In this document: piece by piece, positions 32,028-40,382 of the stretch
Layout of the letters: each line of letters starts with the position of its first letter
Numbering within the stretch: position 1 is the first letter of the stretch
NCBI GenBank assembly: GCA_910589415.1
Contig: OU342630.1
Location: forward strand, 50,624,012-50,688,011
DNA from: Malachius bipustulatus
Lineage: Eukaryota; Arthropoda; Insecta; Coleoptera; Melyridae
Reading direction: 5' to 3'
Length of the DNA stretch: 64,000 nt
The notes under the pieces: model-generated
What the model was told of the DNA's origin: nothing
Seen by the model: the letters and a program-made list of their open reading frames with translations, nothing else
Database searches by the model: none
Made by a program: the position numbers and the translations under genes

Positions 32028-35000
32028 TATCTTCCAGTTATCTTGTTGATTTCACTATCCAAAAGGAACAGTGGAAATCATGGTTGCAAAAAGTTGCAAA
32101 CTTTTTCGAATCTTTTCGAATACCTCCTAAAAAGGACATACCTAAACCAATAAGTGCTGACTCTTTAATACCTGTTATAGCTCCAATCTTATTATCTAAC
32201 CCTGTTGACAATAGACCATTTATAGCTGTCAAAATGTGTGACGTACCTTATACAGCCCTCTTTGACACCGGCGCCAATATCTCTGTTTGTGATTTGGAAA
32301 CCATGCAGGAAGTTCTGGGTGAACTACCCATCCCTTCTAAAAATTCGGATTTGTTGTGTTCCCTGAAAAATGCTGACGGCTCCCCTCTATCTGTTATCGA
32401 CATAATTGAACTTGACCTGACCATAGATGACGTCACAAAGAAAGTTCAATTCCATGTGGTATCTTCCATTTCACCACAAATTATCTTGGGAATAGACGTA
32501 GCTCGTATTTTCAACATGATGATTAATTTCGTAAATGAATCTTTCGAAGTTCATCCCGGTGATCCTTCGTCTTCATTATCTCCTATCTTACCTAATGAAC
32601 TTACGGTTTGCGCTATCAATAAGATTCAGGATATCTCTTGTTTACCTCCTACCGACCTGTCTAGACTTGAATCGACGATAGACAAATTCAAAAGTTTGGC
32701 CCGTGTTGATATACTCCCTGAAACCAATGTGCTATGCCATTCCATAGAAACAAAAGACGCTAAGCCTTTTAGACAGAGACAATATCCCTTATCTCCAACC
32801 CTTCAACAATATCTGAATGAAGAGGTAGATAAATTACTTAAGTTAGACATTGTCGAAAAAAGTAATTCTCCTTGGGTGTCCCCTGTCCTTTTGGTCCGCA
32901 AGAAAGACAAAACATACCGTATGTGTTTTGATGGTCGAAAGCTAAACGAGATCACCACACATGACTCATATCCCCTGCCTAGAATCGATACTATCTTGAG
33001 CAAGCTCAAAGACGCTAATTATCTTACCTCCATCGATTTAAAGCAGGCTTTCTTTCAAGTTCCTTTGGACGAAGAATCCCGCCCAAAGACCGCTTTTGTA
33101 GTTCCCGGGAGAGGTTTATTCCAATTCCGACGAATGCCTTTCGGACTGAGAAACAGTGCTCAAACCCAGCAACGACTTATGGACACAATTTTAGGTCCAG
33201 CTTTGGAGCCATTTGTTTTCGTTTATCTTGACGATATAATTATCGCCACGAATAGTTTCGAGAAACATCTAGAAATTTTAAGGGAAGTATATGAGCGTTT
33301 AAAAGACGCTAATCTTACTGTCAACTTCGACAAATGTCACTTCTGTCGAGATTCTCTCTCCTTTTTGGGTTTTATTATCGATAGAAACGGATTGCGAGTT
33401 AGTGAAGAGAAAGTTAAATCGATTATTGAGTCCCCTGTTCCTCATAACACCACTGGAGTAAGACACGTCCTAGGTATCTTACAATATTATAGGCGTTTCA
33501 TAAAGGATTTTTCTACAATCAGTGCTCCTATCTCAGCTCTGCTGCATAACCGAAAAAAGGGACAGTCAATAACTTGGAACTCAGAAGCTGATCAAGCTTT
33601 TAAACTTCTCAAGGAACGACTAACTACAGCTCCCGTTCTAGCTAGCCCAGATTTCTCGAAGCCCTTTTGCATACAGACGGATGCAAGTGATTTCGGGTTA
33701 GGTGCGGTGCTCTTTCAACTGGAGGGAGATTTTGAACACCCCATTGCTTTTGCTAGTCGAATGCTCTCGAAAGCCGAGAAGAAATACACCGTTACCGAAA
33801 GAGAATGTTTAGGGGTCCTCTTTGGTATAGAATATTTTCGCCCTTATGTCGAAGGTGCAAATTTTACAGTTTACACCGATCATGCCTCTCTTCTCTGGCT
33901 TCGCACGTTAAAAGATCCTATGGGTCGTGTAGCTAGATGGTGTTTACGCCTCAGCCAGTTTGATTTCGACATTAAACATCGAAAAGGCACTTGCAATGTC
34001 CCGGCAGACTATCTTTCCCGCTCTATTTCTTCTATCTCTCTCCAAAACTTTGTACCTGATGATTGGTATAAAGACATGGTCTCCAAAGTTACCAAGTTTC
34101 CTGAGAAATACCCTGACTTTACCATCAAAGACAATATTCTTTATAAACATGTTAAGCCTCGAGTGGAAGTCGTGTCTAACCTATCTGATTGGAAGATTGT
34201 TGTCCCTACTCCTAATCGGGAGGAAATAATTGCTCAATTTCATGACCCTCCAACTTCTGCGCATTTTGGAGTAAGTAAAACTTTGGCAAGAATTTCTGAA
34301 GTTTATTATTGGCCCAAAATGATTATCTCAGTCAAAAAGTACGTGAGAAACTGCCAGGTTTGTGGTGCACACAAAGCCCCAAACACTGCTCGTGTAGGAC
34401 TTATGGGTAATTATAAGAAAATCAATTTTCCCTTCCAATTTCTCTCTATTGACTTCATGGGACCTTTCCCTCGATCCAAGGCTAGAAACACCCAACTTTT
34501 AGTCGTCACTGATTGGTTTTCGAAATTCGTTTTGGTTAAACCAATGCCTAATGCTACAGCAGCTGCCGTTACAAAATTTCTTGAGAACCAAGTGTTCTTA
34601 ATTTTCGGTGTGCCCCAGATTCTGCTTTGCGACAACGCTCAAATTTTTAAAAGCAGTCTATTCACTAATTTGCTGAAAAACTACGAAGTTAATTTGTGGT
34701 ATAGCGCCAGGCATTTATCTCAGGTGAATCCGACCGAGAGAACGAATCGTACCATCCTTACAGCCATCTCATCTTACATCCGTGACAATCATAAAGATTG
34801 GGATAAAAATGTTTATAAAGTTGCACAAGCAATTAACTTATCGGTGAGCGAAGTTACTAAACACGCTCCAGCTTTCCTACTTTTCGCTAGAAATGTCCCT
34901 GTAGACGGAACCTTTTACGGTCCAGTCTCAGATAATTATCTAGAATTACCTGATGATCTGTCTTATGTTCATCGAGAACAAGACATATCTAAATTACCTC

Positions 35001-35311
35001 CTATCTTCAGCGATATACGTGATAGACTTAAGAAAGCTTACGAAGTAAGTAAGAAACATTACGACTTACGCAAGCGCCCCGATGTTTTCACCGAGGGTGA
35101 CCTCGTCTGGAAACATACCTACCCACTTTCGAATGCCGCAAAGAATTTTGCTGCTAAATTGGCCCCAAAATTCGTACTATGCCGGATATCTAAAGTAGTG
35201 TCTAAATTAGTGTACGAATTACAGGACCAAGAAGGCAATCCCCTAGGTCGCTGGCATTCTAAAGATTTGAAGGCTTATCGAGGCGAAGACCCGCCGAAAA
35301 GCGACGAATAG
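31841..35311 (+). CDS. pol: Gypsy Pol: protease, reverse transcriptase, RNase H, integrase
   Basis: The frame is open from before 31841. The ATG there is probably not used, because entry is by -1 frameshift near 31895. Aspartic protease: ALFDTGANISVCD, about residue 140 of this frame. Reverse transcriptase: TYRMCFDGRKLNEIT and catalytic VYLDDIII at about 460. RNase H: IQTDASDFGLGAVLF near 610 and YTDHASLLWL. Integrase zinc domain: H-H-C-C with HFGVSKTLARI...CQVCGAHK near 800-845. Integrase core: Asp in LSIDFMGPF, Asp in LLCDNAQIF, Glu in NPTERTNR. A GPY-like C-terminal part follows (GDLVWKHTYPLS). No stop or frameshift is seen, so all enzymes look intact. Confidence 0.95.
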   Translation: MSLMFGRFPELSQSHFSFKKRRSCTTGCSATTRDKPPKASPCRKELEVKGRSVSSLSNRPALISSSYLVDFTIQKEQWKSWLQKVANFFESFRIPPKKDIPKPISADSLIPVIAPILLSNPVDNRPFIAVKMCDVPYTALFDTGANISVCDLETMQEVLGELPIPSKNSDLLCSLKNADGSPLSVIDIIELDLTIDDVTKKVQFHVVSSISPQIILGIDVARIFNMMINFVNESFEVHPGDPSSSLSPILPNELTVCAINKIQDISCLPPTDLSRLESTIDKFKSLARVDILPETNVLCHSIETKDAKPFRQRQYPLSPTLQQYLNEEVDKLLKLDIVEKSNSPWVSPVLLVRKKDKTYRMCFDGRKLNEITTHDSYPLPRIDTILSKLKDANYLTSIDLKQAFFQVPLDEESRPKTAFVVPGRGLFQFRRMPFGLRNSAQTQQRLMDTILGPALEPFVFVYLDDIIIATNSFEKHLEILREVYERLKDANLTVNFDKCHFCRDSLSFLGFIIDRNGLRVSEEKVKSIIESPVPHNTTGVRHVLGILQYYRRFIKDFSTISAPISALLHNRKKGQSITWNSEADQAFKLLKERLTTAPVLASPDFSKPFCIQTDASDFGLGAVLFQLEGDFEHPIAFASRMLSKAEKKYTVTERECLGVLFGIEYFRPYVEGANFTVYTDHASLLWLRTLKDPMGRVARWCLRLSQFDFDIKHRKGTCNVPADYLSRSISSISLQNFVPDDWYKDMVSKVTKFPEKYPDFTIKDNILYKHVKPRVEVVSNLSDWKIVVPTPNREEIIAQFHDPPTSAHFGVSKTLARISEVYYWPKMIISVKKYVRNCQVCGAHKAPNTARVGLMGNYKKINFPFQFLSIDFMGPFPRSKARNTQLLVVTDWFSKFVLVKPMPNATAAAVTKFLENQVFLIFGVPQILLCDNAQIFKSSLFTNLLKNYEVNLWYSARHLSQVNPTERTNRTILTAISSYIRDNHKDWDKNVYKVAQAINLSVSEVTKHAPAFLLFARNVPVDGTFYGPVSDNYLELPDDLSYVHREQDISKLPPIFSDIRDRLKKAYEVSKKHYDLRKRPDVFTEGDLVWKHTYPLSNAAKNFAAKLAPKFVLCRISKVVSKLVYELQDQEGNPLGRWHSKDLKAYRGEDPPKSDE
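31895..31901 (+). promoter_or_regulatory. -1 ribosomal frameshift site A_AAA_AAC
   Basis: In the gag frame the codons are TCA AAA AAC GAC, so the heptamer A AAA AAC is in the X XXY YYZ phase used by -1 frameshifting. The pol frame is -1 relative to gag and is open across this point. Expected product is a Gag-Pol fusion made at low frequency. Confidence 0.8.
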
Positions 35312-36308
35312 TTCCTTATAATATCTTCTCTTTAACTTTATTTCCATACCTATCTTTATCTCTCTTTTTGTATTTGACAAAAATCCCTTTAGAAAATGAG
35401 GCCTAGCAATACGAAAATTGAGAAAGCTCCGTTTCTAGTTGTATCTTAGAATGAATGAAGAATGTATGCAGAATGAAAACCGTATCTTTCAAAGCATTTC
35501 TCAAAGATCTCGAAACTGGTTGTGTGAATGTGACGTCAAAGTGTAAATGTTGCTAATTTTGGGATCGGTATCTGCTATCCTCAGGCTCACACTCTATTTT
35601 ATCGCTCATATTTTGAGAACCCATATCTTTCTGGTTATCTGAAATCATTACCCTGAAAAGTAACTATTCGCCTATCTTGTCTGACTATGTTTACAGGTCT
35701 AATGTTATCTTATAAAATTTCTTATGTTCAATGAACTAAAGAAAATGCTATCTTGCCGTTGTATCTACCTTATCTTATCTTTTAACTTTTATCTTATCTA
35801 TCGTCTTACCAAGTTTGGGTGCTTTAAGATTTTCCGCCCTGCAAGGCTAAAGTGAAAAATCCCTCTGTTGCCTCAACGGAAGACAACAGAATATCTCTAC
35901 CTTATCTTATCTACCGTTCAAGGAAACGAAAATTGAATTTGCAATTTTCTTCTTGGAAAATGACAGGCGTAAGCTTTAGTCAAAGCTTCGTGCCTTTCTT
36001 ATCTTTAATTTCTTTTCAAAGAAAAGGAATTATCCTATCTTACCTTATCTATATCTATTAGTACCATATTAGAATGGTAGCTAATACTTATCTTCTCTGC
36101 GAATATTTTCCATAATGGAAAATAAAAATCTATGTGAATTCTAGTGTTGAATTTGCAAAGATGACTTTAGATATTCGGTGTTAACACAAATGAATTTGAA
36201 CACGGATATTGAATGTCCCCTACCTTAGCGATGAAAATGGTGGTTCCATTTTTCTTATCTTACCGAGTGAGATAAATTATCTTACCATTACCTTAATGTT
36301 TATCTAAT
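35312..36308 (+). other. Gypsy post-pol spacer, TTATCTT-rich
   Basis: Non-coding in all frames beyond about 70 codons. Repeated CTTATC/TTATCTT strings (about 35330-36060) are the complement of GATAAG. No env-like sequence recognised here. Confidence 0.6.
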
Positions 36309-36310
36309 AA

Positions 36311-36445
36311 TCCGGGCGATTATTTGAATGATTATCCAGGCGATTATCGATGTTTCCTCCATGCGATTAAGGAGAATTTATCCAGGCGATTTATTAGTTG
36401 TTGTAATCCAGGCGATTTATTAGTTATTGTAATCCAGGAGATTGA
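36311..36445 (+). repeat. Six-copy TCCAGGCGATT array upstream of ORF3
   Basis: Variants of TCCAGGCGATTA start at 36311, 36335, 36358, 36381, 36407 and 36433, at 23-26 nt intervals. The core GCGATT is kept in five copies; the sixth reads GAGATT. The array ends about 130 nt before the ORF3 start. Confidence 0.85.
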
Positions 36446-36575
36446 CAGTTTTTCCGTGCGTATAGTGAGCTTTTAAGCAATCAGTGTGTTTACGTTGCTT
36501 GAAAAATTTCACGTTGTTATCTGTTACCTGGCCTTAAAGGCAGAGTAAATTTCCCCTTTTTCTTACCCGTGCAAT

Positions 36576-37775
36576 ATGGAGTCGCGTAGGCGACGACGTA
36601 GCCAAATTTTCGCTGGCTTTAAAGACGAAAAGATTACTTTCAATTTCAGACTTTGGGAGGAGATGAAACTCCTACCCGAATTCGGAGTAAACCCGGATAT
36701 TAGGGCTTGGCAAGTAAAAGCAAATAAAGAATGTTTTCTTATTGAAAAGGACAGATATTTTAAATTTCTATCTCTTCACGCTGTTCTGGAACACCGCCAC
36801 CCTGACATAGATGTTTTAGACCATTTCTGTGAAGTCGCACAAGAAAGGTGTGACGCAGATAATATGGACGTGACCGCATCTTTGTTCAGATATAATGCCA
36901 GGCACCTTTCTACCGAGGCAGTTATCTTTGAAAATCCTATGGCCGAGGATGAGAAACAACGGTTTCGAATTCTAGGTTCATATAAAAAGCCCAGCGAAGA
37001 TTGGTTACAAGTGCACAGAAACACTTGGACAAAGTTCCAAAAACAAGGAAACCCTGAGCGAGTTAGCATTAACCGTCCAATTAAATCTATAAAGTCGAGA
37101 TTTGAACCAGAGACTGAGTTGGCGATTACTTTAGGACAGTTGTTACCTAGTCGTGTTCGTTGTCGTGAGAGGGCCATGTTGGCGATAGCCTACCCTACAA
37201 CTATGATTATTAGTCCTTGTAAGACACCCATACCTTTATATAGTAGAAGAATCTACTACCCTCGCGACATTACGCCTGATATTCATCATACGGGACGTCG
37301 ACATCCGTTAAAACATCTAGTTATTCCACTCTTTTTAGACTCGAAATTTCCCTTACCGGGAATATTCAAAAATAGGTGTGTTTGCCAACTTCTCTCATAT
37401 CGAATAATCAAAAATAATCTTTTCGTGACCGCTCTTATATTTGACCATTTAATTAAAAATTCTTCTTGTTCCCCTAGGAGCAAAGACATCTTTCCTCCAT
37501 GGCGAGAAAGTTTCCCTAAATTTTCCCCGTTGATTGACATAAGCGCAATCCAGATAATCACCCTTGCAGACACTCTTGTGCCTACACCTGTGGGACAAGA
37601 GCACTGGATTGTGTTGGGACAACTTTTAGTACGCCTGGTGAACGATGGTCAAATGTGGAGAAGGTTCGAATCTCACTTCGGTGTCCTGAATAGGGAACCT
37701 GAAGACGACTTTAATAACTTTTTATGGTTTCCAAGAAACCGTCCTAACCGTTTCCATTCCTCGAGGTATCTCTAG
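36576..37775 (+). CDS. Gypsy ORF3, protein of unknown function (399 aa)
   Basis: I do not recognise this protein. It occupies the env position (after pol, before the 3' LTR, same strand) but does not look like an envelope: there is no N-terminal signal peptide and no clear membrane segment. It opens with an arginine-rich stretch (MESRRRRRSQ), which could be a nuclear localisation or RNA-binding patch. An acidic/aromatic N-terminal region follows, with GFKDEKITFNFRLWEEMKL. The middle part is basic (residues about 170-260), and the C-terminal part is rich in Trp, Phe and Arg. The frame is uninterrupted over 399 codons in an AT-rich context, which supports real coding. A candidate splice acceptor (AAAGGCAG|AG, after 36543) lies 32 nt before the ATG and could join to a donor in the 5' LTR. 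The frame ends TAG. Confidence 0.75.
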   Translation: MESRRRRRSQIFAGFKDEKITFNFRLWEEMKLLPEFGVNPDIRAWQVKANKECFLIEKDRYFKFLSLHAVLEHRHPDIDVLDHFCEVAQERCDADNMDVTASLFRYNARHLSTEAVIFENPMAEDEKQRFRILGSYKKPSEDWLQVHRNTWTKFQKQGNPERVSINRPIKSIKSRFEPETELAITLGQLLPSRVRCRERAMLAIAYPTTMIISPCKTPIPLYSRRIYYPRDITPDIHHTGRRHPLKHLVIPLFLDSKFPLPGIFKNRCVCQLLSYRIIKNNLFVTALIFDHLIKNSSCSPRSKDIFPPWRESFPKFSPLIDISAIQIITLADTLVPTPVGQEHWIVLGQLLVRLVNDGQMWRRFESHFGVLNREPEDDFNNFLWFPRNRPNRFHSSRYL

Positions 37776-38117
37776 AAAGAGATGTTTACCTTGATGTTTC
37801 TCTATCTCATAGTCAAACTCGTTTGGGAGTCCAAGTCCCCTTGTATTATCTTTACCCAGGAAGGTTACCTATCTTTTAATTTTCTGATGCTCAGATTTTC
37901 TATAGCATCAACCCCCTTGAGGATCGATACTCTCCCTGTTTGCTACTTGAATCTGCCACTCGATCACGATGACCTTACCTCTGACTTTTCCGCCCCCCAC
38001 TGTCTCAGTGGCGGGGCATGCTTCAAAGCAGAGCGCGGGTTGTCGTTGGTCGGGGAAGCGGTGTTCAACAGTAAGGGAGATATTTCGTGCCCACCTCAGG
38101 AGATTTTTTCTTCTTAG
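37776..38117 (+). other. Open frame in phase with ORF3 after its TAG
   Basis: After the ORF3 TAG (37773-37775) the same frame stays open for about 113 more codons (ATG at 37782, stop at 38115). It has no recognisable domain. It could be a C-terminal extension separated by a recent stop, or chance. Confidence 0.25.
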
Positions 38118-38400
38118 GAATTCAAATTTTATTTATTTCAGAATATTCATTACTGTGATATCTGACAGTATTATTGATTTTGTTATCTTAGTATGTATCT
38201 TATCTTATATTATCTATCTTATCTTATATTATCTAACCATATCTTATCGTATCTTCATATCTAGTTATCTAGAACTTATTCCTTTGTTTATCGACATTGT
38301 TCGGCGAGAACAATTACCATTTAAGAAAGTTATCTTAATTATCTTGTTACTACCGTTACTAGCATATCTTTTATTTTATTGCCTTTGCAAAGGAGCATGA
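37969..38400 (+). CDS. Possible membrane-anchored ORF before the 3' LTR
   Basis: A 143-codon frame, offset from ORF3, ends in a convincing single membrane helix. Two lysines are followed by VILIILLLPLLAYLLFYCL and a short tail (CKGA). The part before it is encoded by the TTATCTT-rich tract and may be hydrophobic only because of composition. It could be a remnant or small accessory membrane protein. There is no cleavage site or Cys pattern to call it an envelope protein. Weak call. Confidence 0.25.
   Translation: MTLPLTFPPPTVSVAGHASKQSAGCRWSGKRCSTVREIFRAHLRRFFLLRNSNFIYFRIFITVISDSIIDFVILVCILSYIIYLILYYLTISYRIFISSYLELIPLFIDIVRREQLPFKKVILIILLLPLLAYLLFYCLCKGA
38181..38272 (+). repeat. TTATCT-rich tract
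   Basis: Dense runs of TATCTTATCTTATATTATCT. On the other strand these are AGATAAG-type GATA-factor motifs. Similar strings occur in the LTRs and post-pol spacer. Confidence 0.6.
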
Positions 38401-38770
38401 ATATTTTTAGTTTTATACCTTATGAATAATTATTACCTAGTGCTTAATATTTAAGTTGCATGTAATTTTAGTAAACCTAACGCTATTCCCTTTTGAAAGT
38501 TGCATGTTACCTTAGTAAGCATATATAAGAGAAATTTTATTCATTCAATGAAACAGATCAATGATGTCGTTGACAGTTTGTTCGTTCAGAATTGTTATCT
38601 TATTTTTTCGAAAGGTTCAGGTTATTTATGAACGTGATTTCTGAATCATATTCTCTAAGCTTATCGTCACCTAGTTGTCCCGCAAACATACCCTTCTTCG
38701 GGTATAGTAACAACTTGAAATACGCCTGTGCTTTTTCCAGTTGGTTTATCTTTAATCCTTTCCTTACCCC

Positions 38771-38784
38771 GGTAAAGAGAGGTG
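38771..38784 (+). promoter_or_regulatory. Gypsy polypurine tract
   Basis: GGTAAAGAGAGGTG directly before the 3' LTR. Confidence 0.7.
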
Positions 38785-40382
38785 TGTAACGTCGTTAAAG
38801 GTTTTATTCTTTAATTAGCTCCATTTAATATTATTAAGTAAGATATCATTGTCTAAATCCCTACTATAAAGGTGTCCGCCTAGCCACTTTATTTGATTGA
38901 AACATGAATTTCGATCCAACATCGCCACCTGTTGCCGAGTGGTAAAACTAACTAAACTAGGCAAGTTCAAGATCCCTACCTTGTAGTACAATCTGTAACT
39001 TCCTTCTCTTACAATCTTCCTTTTCGATTAACTAGAAACACAGATGTCGCTGTGATGTAGTTTCGGAAGATGAACTAACACCCTTTTGAGTTGCGCAAAA
39101 GGATTGGTCCTTTTCGCGAGTCTGGAACAGGCTCGGCCATCTTCCATTCTTGGTGCTTGAAGCGACAAGTCGCACCCCTACCTTTTCTCTTTATCTAAGG
39201 ACCGATTAATAAATCGGGTAAGTAAATTGTTCAAACTATCTGAAACTTTCTCTAATAGAGTTTATATATTGTTATAGTTCTTTCTACCTACCCTATCAAT
39301 CGGGGTACTATCTTATCTCGTCTGAAAACCTATCTACGGAGTAGAACCCCACCTGTCTTCCCGGACGCCATATTGGTTTCCATTTCTGGTACATCCGAAT
39401 ATCCGCTTTTATGGAAGGAATCTCTTACACTATCTGAAAGTTTTGCTGCTACCTGCCCCTAAATACTGGATCTCATCATTCGGAGCCTCATATTTTCATC
39501 TTTCATCTAACCTCGAAGGACGACCACGCTACCAGTGTTAGGCACGTGTTCCCACGGGACGCGACACCGTCCACCAGTCTTTCTGCCCCCCCAGAGGGAG
39601 ACCACGGTCTCTTATCCTGAGATTTCGTCCAGGGCCCCGCTCTCCAGTCTCGGCACGACATTCCAAGGAAGGCCAAATGTCGTATCAGTAAGCAAAGTGT
39701 GACATAACCTTTTATTGCTCAGAGTGATATCAGAGAAATCTATTAGGAGTTTTGTGTATTTTTATTGCCTTATCTCGTCAAGAAATTGATGATGATGTTT
39801 TATTAATTAATACTTATAATCACCATTATTATTCAAGTAATACTTGAAATGAATTTGTCACTTTTTATGTGAAGGAAAGATAGATATCTATTTTCTCTAT
39901 CAGTTAAACTGTTAAATGAGATATTTTACGATTAACTTCAGGATCAATTAATTAGTAATTTCATAACCATAGAATTTCAATCATTTATTTTGTAAACAGA
40001 ATTCATAAATATACTTTTCATCAAAAGATCAACTTTATTATTCCGTAGGTAGATACTACAGTAGTTAGGAATAGTTAACATTTCATAACCTGAGTGAATT
40101 TTGATGCCTTTATAGTTCAGGTTACTTTAGATCAATTATTCAAAAACCATAAGGCACTGGCATCCCACTATCTTTTATCTTAGAGGAAATTAAACCGTAC
40201 CGCTTTATGCTGCTGATGCTACTACAGTCGCATGAAATCTGAATGAGATTTTGGTGCATCAATTAATACTTCGGCCCAACGAAGGTAAGTCGGCTTTGTC
40301 TTTCAACAACGATCGAATTTTAATTGGCCAAGAATCATTTTTAATTGGCCCAGAGCCTAATCTAATTAGCCCGACCGCAGCA
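38785..40382 (+). repeat. Gypsy 3' LTR (1598 bp)
   Basis: Same length as the 5' copy. The differences I saw are near 39588 (CACCCC to CCCCCC), near 39673 (GCAAAA to GCCAAA) and near 40371 (GCACGA to GCCCGA). Confidence 0.95.

Larger units (their letters stand above)
28282..40382 (+). mobile_element. Complete 12.1-kb Ty3/gypsy retrotransposon with extra ORF
   Basis: Identical-length LTRs (1598 bp each) flank gag, pol and a third ORF, all on the plus strand. The 4-bp target duplication TACA is at 28278-28281 and 40383-40386. I noticed three LTR differences, all A in the 5' copy and C in the 3' copy, so the insertion is young. About 3.5 kb lies between pol and the 3' LTR, far more than a simple gag-pol element needs. 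Confidence 0.95.

Noticed and set aside
36311..36445. CRISPR-like array
   Set aside because: The short motif with 23-26 nt period lies within a retrotransposon and the interval sequences are similar to each other; it is a degenerate tandem array.
36576..37775. Calling gypsy ORF3 an envelope gene
   Set aside because: The position fits, but there is no signal peptide, membrane anchor or cysteine pattern to support it.
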